Assembly: GCA_018335575.1 (NCBI GenBank)
Contig: JAGXRT010000032.1
Span: forward strand, 1-64,000
Source: Bacteroidota bacterium
Lineage (GTDB): Bacteria > Bacteroidota > Bacteroidia > Flavobacteriales > Flavobacteriaceae
Direction: 5' to 3'
Length of the DNA stretch: 64,000 nt
In this document: positions 30,158-40,603 of the stretch, piece by piece
Position numbering within the stretch: position 1 is the stretch's first letter
Layout of the letters: each line of letters begins with the position of its first letter
The notes under the pieces: generated by a model
What the model was told of the DNA's origin: nothing
Databases searched by the model: none
What the model saw: the letters and a program-made list of their open reading frames with translations, nothing else
Program-made: the position numbers and the translations under genes

Positions 30158-30337
30158 ATGGCAAAAATACAAGTAACACAAGTAAAGAGTAAGATCAACT
30201 GTCCACAAAGACAAAAGTTGACTTTGGAAGCGTTAGGCTTACGTAAAATTGATCAGGTAGTAGAACATGAAGCTACTCCAGCTATCCTCGGAATGGTAAA
30301 TAAAGTTAAACACTTAGTTTCTGTTAAAGAAATTTAA
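30158..30337 (+). CDS. rpmD: 50S ribosomal protein L30
   Basis: 59 aa, absent from the ORF track because of its size. Translation gives MAKIQVTQVKSKINCPQRQK followed by LTLEALGLRKIDQVVEHEAT and a short tail ending SVKEI. This is the standard L30 fold with the conserved LGLRKI helix. It sits between rpsE (13 nt gap) and rplO (11 nt gap), exactly where rpmD is expected. Confidence 0.97.
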   Translation: MAKIQVTQVKSKINCPQRQKLTLEALGLRKIDQVVEHEATPAILGMVNKVKHLVSVKEI

Positions 30338-30348
30338 TAATATTCAGT

Positions 30349-30801
30349 ATGAATTTAAATAACTTACAACCAGCAGAAGGATCTGTTAAGAAAGAAAAGA
30401 AAAGAATTGGTAGAGGCCAAGGATCAGGTAAAGGTGGTACTGCCACTAAAGGTCATAAAGGAGCTAAATCGCGCTCAGGATATTCTAGAAAAGTAGGATT
30501 TGAGGGCGGACAAATGCCTTTGCAAAGACGTGTGCCTAAGTTTGGTTTCACTAACATCAACCGTAAAGAGTATGTTGGTATCAATTTAGATAAAATTCAA
30601 GAGTTGGTAGATAATGGTAGACTTACCAATGAATTAACTTTTGATTTAATTGTTGAAAATCGTTTAGCAACGAAAAATGATTTAGTTAAAATTTTAGGAA
30701 GAGGAGAGTTAAAAGCTAAACTTAAAGTATCTGCCCACAAATTCACTGCAACTGCTAAAGCTGCTATTGAAAATGCTGGAGGAGAAGTAGTAACCCTTTA
30801 A
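30349..30801 (+). CDS. rplO: 50S ribosomal protein L15
   Basis: 150 aa. The glycine- and lysine-rich N-terminus (RIGRGQGSGKGGTATKGHKGAKSRSGYSRKVGFEGGQMPLQRRVPKFGF) and the C-terminal ENAGGEVVTL mark L15. Late assembly protein of the 50S subunit, followed by secY 12 nt downstream. Confidence 0.99.
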   Translation: MNLNNLQPAEGSVKKEKKRIGRGQGSGKGGTATKGHKGAKSRSGYSRKVGFEGGQMPLQRRVPKFGFTNINRKEYVGINLDKIQELVDNGRLTNELTFDLIVENRLATKNDLVKILGRGELKAKLKVSAHKFTATAKAAIENAGGEVVTL

Positions 30802-30813
30802 GCTCTGATTTGA

Positions 30814-32154
30814 ATGAAAAATTTTATAAAAACCATACAAGATATTTGGAAGATAGAAGAGCTTAGAAATAAGCTCCTTCTTACCATTGGTTTTATGGTA
30901 GTGTATCGATTTGCTGCGCAAATTCCACTACCGGGAATCGATCCTGCTCAATTAGCTGAATTAGAAAGCAAAGCTAGTGGAGGTGGCCTTTTAGACATTT
31001 TAAATATGTTTACGGGTGGTGCATTTGCCAGTGCCTCGTTTATGGCATTGGGTATTATGCCTTACATTTCTGCTTCCATTGTTGTGCAGTTAATGGGTAT
31101 TGCAATTCCGTATTTACAAAAACTACAAAAAGAAGGTGAAAGTGGCAGAAAACGTATCAACCAAATTACACGTTGGTTAACAATTGCTATTACCACTGTA
31201 CAAGGACCTGCTTATATTGCTAGTTTACCGAGTTTAGGAATTCCTCAAAGTGCATTCTTGTTAGGAACCGGACCAATGTTTTGGTTTTCTTCTATGATAT
31301 TACTTACCACCGGTACAGTGTTAGCTATGTGGTTAGGAGAGAAAATTACTGATAAAGGTATTGGAAATGGTATTTCTTTATTGATTATGGTGGGTATTAT
31401 TGCCCGTTTTCCAAGTGCATTTGTACAGGAGTTTACCTCAAGAGTAACACAATCAAACGGAGGTTTAATTATGGTACTTATTGAAGTTATAATTTGGTTT
31501 GTTGTTATTTTATTATCCATATTATTGGTAACAGCAGTACGTAAAATTCCAGTTCAATATGCAAGAAGAACAGTTGCAGGTAATATAAAGGATATTGCAG
31601 GTGCAAGACAATACGTTCCGTTAAAATTAAACTCATCCGGAGTAATGCCAATCATTTTTGCACAAGCAATTATGTTTGTGCCGGCTGCATTAGTGAGTGC
31701 ATCATCATCTGAAACTGTTGGAGCAATAGCTCAAAGTTTTGTTGATATTAATGGACTAGGATATAACTTATTGTTTGCAACGCTAATTATCATTTTCAGT
31801 TATTTCTATACAGCAATTACAATTCCAACCAATAAAATGGCCGATGATTTAAAAAGAAGCGGTGGTTTTATACCTGGAATCAGACCTGGTAAAGAGACAG
31901 CTGATAAATTAGATGCCATTTTATCCAAAATTACCTTACCTGGATCACTGTTTTTAGCATTAATTGCAGTTTTTCCAGTATTTGTTGTTAAATTTGGAGT
32001 ACAACAATCATGGGCATTGTTCTATGGCGGTACTTCACTGTTAATTATGGTAGGAGTGGCAATAGATACAATTCAACAAATTAATTCACATTTGTTAAAT
32101 CGTCATTATGACGGTCTAATGAAAACTGGTACTAAACGTAAAAGCGTAGCATAA
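30814..32154 (+). CDS. secY: protein translocase channel subunit SecY
   Basis: 446 aa, polytopic inner-membrane channel of the Sec translocon with about ten membrane helices. Visible are the N-terminal [36 protein letters not shown], the plug region [35 protein letters not shown], and the cytosolic loop [18 protein letters not shown] that contacts SecA and the ribosome. It ends KRKSVA. Standard location after rplO; infA starts 1 nt after its stop. Confidence 0.99.
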   Translation: MKNFIKTIQDIWKIEELRNKLLLTIGFMVVYRFAAQIPLPGIDPAQLAELESKASGGGLLDILNMFTGGAFASASFMALGIMPYISASIVVQLMGIAIPYLQKLQKEGESGRKRINQITRWLTIAITTVQGPAYIASLPSLGIPQSAFLLGTGPMFWFSSMILLTTGTVLAMWLGEKITDKGIGNGISLLIMVGIIARFPSAFVQEFTSRVTQSNGGLIMVLIEVIIWFVVILLSILLVTAVRKIPVQYARRTVAGNIKDIAGARQYVPLKLNSSGVMPIIFAQAIMFVPAALVSASSSETVGAIAQSFVDINGLGYNLLFATLIIIFSYFYTAITIPTNKMADDLKRSGGFIPGIRPGKETADKLDAILSKITLPGSLFLALIAVFPVFVVKFGVQQSWALFYGGTSLLIMVGVAIDTIQQINSHLLNRHYDGLMKTGTKRKSVA

Positions 32155-32155
32155 T

Positions 32156-32371
32156 ATGGCTAAACAATCAGCAATACAACAAGACGGAACCATTACAGAA
32201 GCATTATCTAATGCTATGTTCCGAGTAGAGCTTGAAAACGGGCATATTGTAACGGCTCATATTTCAGGTAAAATGCGTATGCATTATATTAAGTTGTTAC
32301 CTGGTGATAAGGTAAAACTTGAAATGAGTCCGTACGATTTAACAAAGGCTAGAATTACTTATAGATATTAA
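32156..32371 (+). CDS. infA: translation initiation factor IF-1
   Basis: 71 aa, [71 protein letters not shown], a complete S1/OB-fold. It blocks the ribosomal A site during initiation. It lies between secY and rpmJ, a common arrangement. Confidence 0.99.
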   Translation: MAKQSAIQQDGTITEALSNAMFRVELENGHIVTAHISGKMRMHYIKLLPGDKVKLEMSPYDLTKARITYRY

Positions 32372-32381
32372 AGACGAAACG

Positions 32382-32498
32382 ATGAAAGTAAGAACATCAG
32401 TAAAAAAGAGAAGTGCCGAGTGCAAAATTGTGCGTAGAAAAGGCAGATTATATGTAATAAACAAAAAGAATCCTAGATTTAAACAAAGACAAGGATAA
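32382..32498 (+). CDS. rpmJ: 50S ribosomal protein L36 (zinc-independent form)
   Basis: 38 aa, below the ORF-track cutoff. Translation starts [20 protein letters not shown] and ends [10 protein letters not shown]. The canonical zinc ligands are mostly gone: only one cysteine remains and the histidine position is not preserved, so this is a C-minus paralogue, as in other Bacteroidetes. Gap of 10 nt after infA and 2 nt before rpsM. Confidence 0.97.
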   Translation: MKVRTSVKKRSAECKIVRRKGRLYVINKKNPRFKQRQG

Positions 32499-32500
32499 TT

Positions 32501-32875
32501 ATGGCAAGAATAGCAGGTATAGACATCCCGAAAAATAAAAGAGGGGTAATTGCTTTAACCTATATTTATGGGATTGGCAGAAGCAGAGCAAAAGAAATTT
32601 TAGCGGCTGCTAAAGTTGAAGAAGGCAAAAAAGTATCAGACTGGTCTGATGACGAAATTGGTCACATCCGTGAGCAAGTAGGAACATTCACTATTGAAGG
32701 TGAATTGCGTTCGGAAGTTCAATTAAGCATTAAACGTTTAATGGATATTGGATGCTACCGTGGAATTAGACACAGAGCTGGATTACCATTAAGAGGTCAA
32801 CGTACTAAAACCAATTCTAGAACTAGAAAAGGTAAGCGTAGAACTGTAGCTAATAAAAAGAAAGCAACTAAATAA
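32501..32875 (+). CDS. rpsM: 30S ribosomal protein S13
   Basis: 124 aa, [34 protein letters not shown], with [32 protein letters not shown] at the C-terminus. Forms head-to-50S bridges. First gene of the alpha-type segment. Confidence 0.99.
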   Translation: MARIAGIDIPKNKRGVIALTYIYGIGRSRAKEILAAAKVEEGKKVSDWSDDEIGHIREQVGTFTIEGELRSEVQLSIKRLMDIGCYRGIRHRAGLPLRGQRTKTNSRTRKGKRRTVANKKKATK

Positions 32876-32889
32876 TAAGTAGAAATAGT

Positions 32890-33273
32890 ATGGCAAAAAC
32901 AACATCAAAAAAGAGAAAAGTTATTATCGAAGCAACCGGTGAAGCACATATCACGGCATCCTTCAATAATATCATCATTTCTCTTACCAATAAAAAGGGC
33001 GATGTAATTTCATGGTCTTCTGCTGGTAAAATGGGGTTCAGAGGTTCTAAAAAGAACACTCCGTATGCTGCACAAGTTGCTGCAGAAGAGTGTACTAAAG
33101 TAGCTTTTGAAGCTGGTTTACGCAAAGTAAAAGTGTATGTAAAAGGACCAGGAAACGGAAGAGAGTCTGCAATCAGATCAATCCATAACGGAGGTATTGA
33201 AGTAACCGAAATAGTAGATGTTACTCCACTACCACACAATGGTTGTAGACCACCAAAAAGAAGAAGAATATAA
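32890..33273 (+). CDS. rpsK: 30S ribosomal protein S11
   Basis: 127 aa, with [46 protein letters not shown] and the C-terminal [18 protein letters not shown]. Platform protein near the mRNA exit. Followed by an 86-nt gap, the longest inside this part of the operon. Confidence 0.99.
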   Translation: MAKTTSKKRKVIIEATGEAHITASFNNIIISLTNKKGDVISWSSAGKMGFRGSKKNTPYAAQVAAEECTKVAFEAGLRKVKVYVKGPGNGRESAIRSIHNGGIEVTEIVDVTPLPHNGCRPPKRRRI

Positions 33274-33281
33274 TTAATTAA

Positions 33282-33337
33282 TGAATTTTTAGGAAGGAGT
33301 TAGATTATCGAAGGATTTACGCCTGAATTCATAATCC
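33282..33337 (+). promoter_or_regulatory. candidate switching RNA leader upstream of rpsD
   Basis: The 86-nt rpsK-rpsD gap contains three competing pairings. TGAATT (33282-33287) pairs with AATTCA (33326-33331), extended by AGG with CCT. GATTAT (33303-33308) pairs with ATAATC (33331-33336). GGATT (33313-33317) pairs with AATCC (33333-33337). The second and third are crossed with the first, so a pseudoknot or alternative folding is possible. S4 represses its own operon through a pseudoknot in E. coli; whether this element binds S4 is inference. Confidence 0.45.
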
Positions 33338-33359
33338 CTTTCAATTAAAAAATGTAAAA

Positions 33360-33965
33360 ATGGCAAGATACAGAGGACCACAAACAAAAATTGCGCGTAA
33401 GTTCGGTGAGGCTATTTTCGGTGAAGACAAATCATTCGAAAAGAGAAATTACCCTCCAGGACAACACGGTAACTCAAGAAGAAGAGCAAAAAAATCTGAG
33501 TACGCAGTTCAATTACAAGAAAAACAAAAAGCAAAATATACTTACGGTATTTTAGAGCGTCAATTCCGCAACATCTTTGAAAAAGCATCAGCTAGCAAAG
33601 GAATTACCGGTGAGGTATTGTTACAATTATGCGAATCGCGTTTAGACAACGTGGTATTCCGATTAGGAGTAGCTCCATCACGTAGAGCTGCCCGTCAAAT
33701 TGTAACCCACAGACATATAACTGTAAATGGTGAAGTAGTAAACATTCCTTCTTACACGTTGAAAAATGGTGATGTTATTGCAGTTAGAGAGAAATCAAAA
33801 TCTCTTGAAGTAATTGAGAACTCATTAGCAAATAGAAATAACGTTTATGAGTGGTTAACTTGGAATGACGAAAGAAAACAAGGAACTTTCTTAAAAGCGC
33901 CTGAAAGAGTTCAAATTCCAGAAAATATTAAAGAACAATTAATCGTAGAGTTGTACTCTAAATAA
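33360..33965 (+). CDS. rpsD: 30S ribosomal protein S4
   Basis: 201 aa, [37 protein letters not shown]. It carries the S4 RNA-binding domain [53 protein letters not shown]. It lacks the N-terminal zinc cysteines found in some S4 proteins. Primary 16S binder and candidate regulator of this segment, with an 86-nt structured gap before it. Confidence 0.99.
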   Translation: MARYRGPQTKIARKFGEAIFGEDKSFEKRNYPPGQHGNSRRRAKKSEYAVQLQEKQKAKYTYGILERQFRNIFEKASASKGITGEVLLQLCESRLDNVVFRLGVAPSRRAARQIVTHRHITVNGEVVNIPSYTLKNGDVIAVREKSKSLEVIENSLANRNNVYEWLTWNDERKQGTFLKAPERVQIPENIKEQLIVELYSK

Positions 33966-33988
33966 TAACTAAGACACCAGTCAAAACT

Positions 33989-34981
33989 ATGGCAATTTTA
34001 AATTTTCAAAAGCCCGATAAAGTTATCATGATTAATTCTACCGATTATGAAGGTAGATTTGAATTCAGACCGTTAGAACCAGGATATGGTTTAACAATCG
34101 GTAACGCTTTAAGAAGAGTATTGTTATCTTCCTTAGAAGGATATGCCATTACTTCGATCAGAATTAGTGGTGTAGAACACGAATTTTCGACTATAAGTGG
34201 AGTTGTTGAAGATGTAACTGAAATTATCCTTAATTTGAAGCAAGTACGCTTAAAAAAACAAATTGATGATACAGACCGCGAAACGGTTTCAGTAACATTA
34301 ACAGGAAAAGAACAAATAACCGCAGGTGATTTTCAAAAATTTATCGCTGGCTTCCAAGTGTTAAATCCAGATTTAGTGATTTGTAACCTTGAGAAATCAG
34401 TTAAATTAGAAATGGAAATGACCATCGAAAAAGGAAGAGGGTTCGTTTCTGCTGAAGAAAACAAAAAGTCTGGAATGCCAATTGGTACTATTTTTACCGA
34501 CTCTATTTTTACTCCAATTAAAAATGTAAAATTTGCCATTGAGGATTTTCGAGTTGAACAAAAAACTGACTACGAAAAATTAGTGTTGGATATTGTTACC
34601 AACGGGTCAATCAATCCTCAAGATGCGTTAACAGAAGCCGCTAAAATATTAATTCACCACTTTATGTTATTTTCGGATGAGCGAATAACATTAGAGTCTG
34701 AAGTAATTGCTCAAACAGAAGCATACGATGAAGAATCATTGCATATGCGTCAATTATTGAAAACTAAATTAGTTGATATGGATTTATCTGTAAGAGCCTT
34801 AAACTGTTTAAAAGCAGCAGAAGTTGAAACATTAGGTGATTTGGTATCGTTTAATAAAAACGACTTAATGAAGTTCCGTAATTTCGGTAAAAAATCTTTA
34901 ACAGAACTAGATGAACTGGTTTATGGTAAAGGATTACACTTTGGAATGGATTTAAGCAAGTATAAATTGGATAAAGATTAG
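33989..34981 (+). CDS. rpoA: RNA polymerase alpha subunit
   Basis: 330 aa. The N-terminal dimerisation domain ([38 protein letters not shown]) seeds polymerase assembly. The C-terminal domain ([47 protein letters not shown]) contacts UP elements and activators. Normal length. It lies between rpsD and rplQ in classical alpha order. Confidence 0.99.
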   Translation: MAILNFQKPDKVIMINSTDYEGRFEFRPLEPGYGLTIGNALRRVLLSSLEGYAITSIRISGVEHEFSTISGVVEDVTEIILNLKQVRLKKQIDDTDRETVSVTLTGKEQITAGDFQKFIAGFQVLNPDLVICNLEKSVKLEMEMTIEKGRGFVSAEENKKSGMPIGTIFTDSIFTPIKNVKFAIEDFRVEQKTDYEKLVLDIVTNGSINPQDALTEAAKILIHHFMLFSDERITLESEVIAQTEAYDEESLHMRQLLKTKLVDMDLSVRALNCLKAAEVETLGDLVSFNKNDLMKFRNFGKKSLTELDELVYGKGLHFGMDLSKYKLDKD

Positions 34982-35017
34982 ATAAATAAACCTTTGGTTT
35001 AAGATAAGACAAGAAAA

Positions 35018-35485
35018 ATGAGACACGGTAAAAAATTCAATCATTTAAGCAGAAAAACAGCCCACAGAGCTGCAATGTTAGCAAACATGGCCTGTTCTTT
35101 AATACTGCATAAACGTATTAATACTACGGTAGAAAAAGCAAAAGCTTTACGCGTATATGTAGAGCCACTAATTACTAAATCTAAAGAAGATACTACCAAT
35201 AACAGACGAGTAGTATTTAGCTATTTGAAAGACAAATATGCTGTTACAGAGCTTTTTAAAGAGGTTTCGCAAAAAGTAGCAGACAGACCAGGAGGTTACT
35301 TACGGATTATCAAATTAGGTAACAGACAGGGAGATAATGCATCAATGGCAATGGTAGAATTGGTAGATTACAATCCAAATTACAATCCGAAAGGAACTAA
35401 GAAAGCAGCTAAAACCAGAAGAAGTAGAGCAAAGAAAACTACCGAAACTGCAGTTGAAACTCCTTCAGCGCCAGCGGCAGAGTAA
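35018..35485 (+). CDS. rplQ: 50S ribosomal protein L17
   Basis: 155 aa. The conserved core is [45 protein letters not shown]. The C-terminus has a lineage-type extension rich in Lys, Ala and Thr ([29 protein letters not shown]). Last gene of the ribosomal run, followed by a strong terminator. Confidence 0.99.
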   Translation: MRHGKKFNHLSRKTAHRAAMLANMACSLILHKRINTTVEKAKALRVYVEPLITKSKEDTTNNRRVVFSYLKDKYAVTELFKEVSQKVADRPGGYLRIIKLGNRQGDNASMAMVELVDYNPNYNPKGTKKAAKTRRSRAKKTTETAVETPSAPAAE

Positions 35486-35509
35486 ATGGTTTTTAAAAAG
35501 TAAACATAT

Positions 35510-35545
35510 AAAAAGGATAAACTCAAAAAGTTTATCCTTTTTTTT
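35510..35545 (+). terminator. intrinsic terminator of the ribosomal operon
   Basis: AAAAAGGATAAACT and AGTTTATCCTTTTTTTT form a long perfect stem closing on a short CAAAA-type loop, with a long T-run, 25 nt after the rplQ stop. Confidence 0.93.
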
Positions 35546-35552
35546 AAATTTG
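35545..35552 (+). promoter_or_regulatory. -7 promoter element of carA
   Basis: TAAATTTG matches TAnnTTTG and ends 16 nt before the carA ATG, abutting the preceding terminator. No clear -33 TTG. A short leader of about 10 nt is implied. Confidence 0.45.
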
Positions 35553-35568
35553 TAACTCAAACAAAAGC

Positions 35569-36672
35569 ATGGAATATAAAAATTTAGTAAAAGCAATTTT
35601 ATTATTAGAAGATGGAACCCAGTTTATAGGGAAAGCTGTAATAGAAGGAACTTCATTTGGAGAAGTATGTTTTAACACCGGTATGTCTGGGTATCAGGAA
35701 ATTTTTACAGATCCATCTTACAAAGGGCAGCTAATGGTTGCAGCCAATGTTCACATTGGAAATTATGGGATAAGTGAACTGGAAATGGAGTCGGAAGGAA
35801 TAAAAATTGCCGGCTTAATTACCCGTAATTTTAGTTCAGATTTTTCAAGAGTTAAGGCAACAGATTCGTTGTTTAATTGGCTAAAACAACAAGGATTGGT
35901 TGTATTAACCGAGGTGGATACAAGAGCAGTTGTACAGTACGTTAGAGATAATGGCGCCATGAACGCCGTTATTACTAGTGAATTAGATAAGCTTGATGAA
36001 ATTAAGGAAAAATTAAAACAAATTCCTAGCATGAAAGGGCTTGAATTAGCTTCCAAAGTTTCAACAAAAGAACCTTATTTTGTGGGAGATGAAAATGCCA
36101 CATACAAAATTGCTGCATTGGATTTAGGCATCAAGAAAAATATACTCAGAAATTTAGCTCAACGCGATTGCTACATAAAAGTGTTTCCGTTCGATACCAC
36201 TTTTGAAACAATGCAAACATTTAACCCCGATGGTTATTTTCTTTCTAACGGTCCTGGAGATCCAGAACCTTTAACAAATGCACAAGAAGTAGCAAAACAA
36301 ATTATAGATCAAAATCTTCCATTGTTTGGAATTTGTTTGGGTCATCAAATAATTGCGTTAGCTAATGGGATACCAACACTTAAAATGCATAACGGACACC
36401 GAGGTATTAATCACCCTGTTAAAAATATTATTACTGGAAAAGGTGAAATTACCTCTCAAAACCATGGATTTGTAGTTGATAAACAAGCAGTAGAACTTCA
36501 TCCTGATTTAGAAATTACGCACCTACACTTAAATGATGACACCTTAGCTGGTATGCGTATGAAATATAAAAATTGTTTTTCTGTTCAGTACCATCCAGAA
36601 GCCAGTCCAGGTCCACACGATTCATCCTATTTGTTTGATCAATTTATTGAAAATATTCAAAAAAATAAGTAA
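35569..36672 (+). CDS. carA: carbamoyl-phosphate synthase small (glutamine amidotransferase) subunit
   Basis: 367 aa. It hydrolyses glutamine and passes ammonia to CarB for carbamoyl phosphate, the precursor of pyrimidines and arginine. The N-terminal CPS small-chain domain contains FNTGMSGYQEIFTDPSYKGQ. The class I amidotransferase domain has the nucleophile in LFGICLGHQIIALANG and the catalytic H/E in SVQYHPEASPGPHD. carB is not in the window. It is preceded by a promoter-like TAAATTTG and stands alone. Confidence 0.98.
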   Translation: MEYKNLVKAILLLEDGTQFIGKAVIEGTSFGEVCFNTGMSGYQEIFTDPSYKGQLMVAANVHIGNYGISELEMESEGIKIAGLITRNFSSDFSRVKATDSLFNWLKQQGLVVLTEVDTRAVVQYVRDNGAMNAVITSELDKLDEIKEKLKQIPSMKGLELASKVSTKEPYFVGDENATYKIAALDLGIKKNILRNLAQRDCYIKVFPFDTTFETMQTFNPDGYFLSNGPGDPEPLTNAQEVAKQIIDQNLPLFGICLGHQIIALANGIPTLKMHNGHRGINHPVKNIITGKGEITSQNHGFVVDKQAVELHPDLEITHLHLNDDTLAGMRMKYKNCFSVQYHPEASPGPHDSSYLFDQFIENIQKNK

Positions 36673-36780
36673 AAGAATACGTAGTTTTTAATTAACTAAT
36701 TGAATTTATATCAATACCTAAGTTGAAATCGTTTTAGTATTAATTTGGTGTGAATTAATTTAAAATAGGTATCAAATTCG

Positions 36781-38112
<1,332 letters not shown>

Positions 38113-38132
38113 AAAGTCTTTAAAAATAACAG

Positions 38133-38160
38133 AAAAGCTAGATGAAAATCTAGCTTTTTT
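38133..38160 (+). terminator. intrinsic terminator of eno
   Basis: AAAAGCTAGAT-GAAA-ATCTAGCTTTT: a perfect 11-bp stem with a GAAA tetraloop and a T-run. Confidence 0.94.
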
Positions 38161-38197
38161 TGTATCTTTAATTGCAGTAAATTCAACAGTTATTCAA

Positions 38198-38205
38198 TAA
38201 CTTTG
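38198..38205 (+). promoter_or_regulatory. -7 promoter element of gltA
   Basis: TAACTTTG matches TAnnTTTG, 37 nt before the gltA ATG. A TTG at 38172 lies 23 nt upstream, slightly long for a -33 spacer. Confidence 0.45.
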
Positions 38206-38242
38206 AAAATAATTTAACAAACAAAATTTTAATCAATTACTT

Positions 38243-39526
38243 ATGTCAAACAAAGCTATATTAGAGTACGATGGCAAAAAATACGAGTTACCTGTTTTAG
38301 TTGGAACAGAAGACGAAGTTGCCATTGACATTGAAAAATTAAGAGGTCAGTCTGGTATTATTACACTTGACCCTGGATTTAAAAATACCGGTTCTTGTAA
38401 AAGTGCTATCACTTTTTTAGATGGAGAAAAAGGAATCCTTCAGTACAGAGGCTATACCATTGAAGAATTATCTGAAAAATCTTCTTTTATTGAAGTTGCA
38501 TTCTTATTAATTTTTGGTGAACTACCAACCAAAGCTGAACTTGAAAAGTTTAAAGCTGATATCAAGAAAGAATCCATGATTAGCGAAGAAATGAAAAACA
38601 TCTTAGATGGTTTTCCGAGAAGTGCGCACCCTATGGGCGTATTATCAGCATTAACCAGTGCTTTAACAGCATTTAATCCGATTCCGGTTAATGTTAACTC
38701 AAAAGAGGCCATATATAACGCGGTTTGTAAAACCTTAGGTAAGTTTCCAATTATTTCTGCCTGGGCTTATAGAAACTCGCAAGGATTACCATTAAATTAT
38801 TCTGATAATTCGTTGGATTATACCGCCAATTTTATGCGTTTGATGTTTAAAATTCCAACTGAAAAATATGTTGTGAATCCTGCAGTTGTTAAAGCCATGG
38901 ATCAATTACTTATTTTACACGAAGATCACGAGCAAAACTGTTCTACAGCAACGGTTCGCGTAGTAGGTTCATCTCATGCTGGATTATTTGCATCCATTTC
39001 TGCAGGAGTTTCTGCATTGTGGGGTCCACTACACGGAGGTGCAAATCAGGCAGTAATTGAAATGCTTGAGGCTATTCAAAAAGATGGAGGCGATGTTGAA
39101 AAATACATTTTAAAAGCTAAAGATCCAGATGATCCATTCCGATTAATGGGATTCGGACATAGAGTATATAAAAACTTTGACCCACGTGCAAAAATTATCA
39201 AAAAAGCAGCAGATGATGTCCTAGAATCGTTAGGAATTGAGGATCCAATTCTTAAAATTGCCAAACATTTAGAAGATGTTGCGTTAAAAGATGAATATTT
39301 TGTACAACGTAAATTATATCCAAACGTAGATTTCTATTCAGGAATCATATACAGAGCCTTAGGAATTCCAACCGAAATGTTTACCGTAATGTTTGCAGTA
39401 GGTCGTTTACCAGGCTGGATTGCACAATGGATTGAAATGCGTGAAAACAAAGAACCAATTGGTCGTCCACGTCAGTTATATGTTGGCGCCACTAAACGTC
39501 CATTTGTAGAAGTTGATAAACGATAA
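38243..39526 (+). CDS. gltA: citrate synthase
   Basis: 427 aa, hexameric type II-like bacterial citrate synthase. It condenses acetyl-CoA and oxaloacetate at the entry of the TCA cycle. The N-terminal domain (EYDGKKYELPVLVGTEDEVAIDIEKLRGQSGIITLDPGFKNTGSCKS) is typical of proteobacterial and Bacteroidetes GltA. Catalytic His regions are LHEDHEQNCSTATVRVVGSSHA and the signature GFGHRVYKNFDPRAKIIKK, with the late aspartate in YPNVDFYSGI. Monocistronic. Confidence 0.98.
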   Translation: MSNKAILEYDGKKYELPVLVGTEDEVAIDIEKLRGQSGIITLDPGFKNTGSCKSAITFLDGEKGILQYRGYTIEELSEKSSFIEVAFLLIFGELPTKAELEKFKADIKKESMISEEMKNILDGFPRSAHPMGVLSALTSALTAFNPIPVNVNSKEAIYNAVCKTLGKFPIISAWAYRNSQGLPLNYSDNSLDYTANFMRLMFKIPTEKYVVNPAVVKAMDQLLILHEDHEQNCSTATVRVVGSSHAGLFASISAGVSALWGPLHGGANQAVIEMLEAIQKDGGDVEKYILKAKDPDDPFRLMGFGHRVYKNFDPRAKIIKKAADDVLESLGIEDPILKIAKHLEDVALKDEYFVQRKLYPNVDFYSGIIYRALGIPTEMFTVMFAVGRLPGWIAQWIEMRENKEPIGRPRQLYVGATKRPFVEVDKR

Positions 39527-39543
39527 GCGCTAAAACTCAATTT

Positions 39544-39572
39544 AAAACCTCAAGTTAACTTGAGGTTTTTTT
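39544..39572 (+). terminator. intrinsic terminator of gltA
   Basis: AAAACCTCAAGTTAACTTGAGGTTTT inverted repeat with a T-run, 18 nt after the gltA stop. The ORF-track TTG start of the next gene lies inside this hairpin, arguing against that start. Confidence 0.92.
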
Positions 39573-39599
39573 ATATTTTTTTAAGTGATGAAATCGCTG

Positions 39600-39607
39600 T
39601 ATTTTTG
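39600..39607 (+). promoter_or_regulatory. -7 promoter element of arginase-family gene
   Basis: TATTTTTG matches TAnnTTTG, 21 nt before the preferred ATG at 39629. Confidence 0.45.
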
Positions 39608-39628
39608 ACAAAAGTAAAAACTACATAT

Positions 39629-40603
39629 ATGAGAGAAGTAATTATCATTAAAAACAGATCGGATGTAGGAGCCGGAACGCGCGGTTCTGATTTAGGAATT
39701 GATGCTATTGAAATTGCTGCTATTGTTAAAGGAGATTTTTACTTTAACCATTACCCGTTTGAAGATGTACCAACTGAAAACGAAACCATTTACAACAAAG
39801 AAAAAAATTCATTTGCTAAACGAATTGACAGTGTAATTAATCAGTGCAATCGGGTGTGCGAAAGTGTGCAACGCAATTTAGCTGAGAATAAATTTCCAAT
39901 TGTGTTGTCGGGTGATCACTCATCAGCATTAGGAAGTATCAGCGGTATAAAAGCTATGTTTCCAGATAAAAAAATTGGTGTTGTTTGGATTGATGCACAT
40001 GCCGATATTCATTCGCCTTATACATCGCCTTCGGGCAATATTCACGGAATGCCTTTGGCAGCTGCCCTTTCATTGGATAATTTATCCTTACAGATCAATA
40101 AAATATCTAAAGAAACCGAATCGTGGTGGACCAAGATGAAAAATGTTGGAATTCCAGGTCCAAAAATTACATTTGATGAAGTAGTATATTTTGGTGTACG
40201 CGATACCGAAGAACCCGAAGATATCACCATTGCTAAAAATGGTATTAAAAATTATCCGGTGCATGAAATGCGATACCGAGGTTTTGACGTTTGTTTAGAC
40301 GAAGCTAAAACCAGATTAGCTCATTGCGATTTAATTTACATCTCTTTTGATGTGGATAGTATGGATTGTGACTTGGTATCAGACGGAACCGGAACGCCAG
40401 TGCCCAGAGGTTTTGATGCAGAAGAAGTAACAGAAATTATACTGCAATTTGTTAAAACAGGTAAAGTTATTTGTTTTGAATTGGTAGAAGTTAATCCTTT
40501 ACTGGATACTAAAGGTAATAAAATGGCAGAAACTGCCTTTGATATACTTAGAAAAGTGACTGATACCGTTGAGTTTACAAATAAAAAGAAATTGCATGCC
40601 TAA
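39629..40603 (+). CDS. arginase/agmatinase-family ureohydrolase, probable arginase
   Basis: 324 aa from ATG 39629 (MREVIIIKNRSDVGAGTRGSD). The TTG start in the ORF track lies within the gltA terminator and before the promoter, so it is rejected. The binuclear manganese motifs are all present: LSGDHSSALGS, VWIDAHADIHSP, and SFDVDSMDCD. FELVEVNPLLD completes the family signature. It likely hydrolyses arginine to ornithine and urea; agmatine or another guanidino substrate is not excluded. Its last 8 nt overlap the CtlX-like gene, indicating coupled expression. Confidence 0.88.
   Translation: MREVIIIKNRSDVGAGTRGSDLGIDAIEIAAIVKGDFYFNHYPFEDVPTENETIYNKEKNSFAKRIDSVINQCNRVCESVQRNLAENKFPIVLSGDHSSALGSISGIKAMFPDKKIGVVWIDAHADIHSPYTSPSGNIHGMPLAAALSLDNLSLQINKISKETESWWTKMKNVGIPGPKITFDEVVYFGVRDTEEPEDITIAKNGIKNYPVHEMRYRGFDVCLDEAKTRLAHCDLIYISFDVDSMDCDLVSDGTGTPVPRGFDAEEVTEIILQFVKTGKVICFELVEVNPLLDTKGNKMAETAFDILRKVTDTVEFTNKKKLHA

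Noticed and set aside
18597-35485. Antisense ORFs within the ribosomal operon
   Set aside because: All are shadow frames of highly conserved genes without recognisable domains.
39560-39628. Upstream TTG start of the arginase-family gene
   Set aside because: It lies inside the gltA terminator and upstream of the TATTTTTG promoter element; the ATG at 39629 gives a normal N-terminus.
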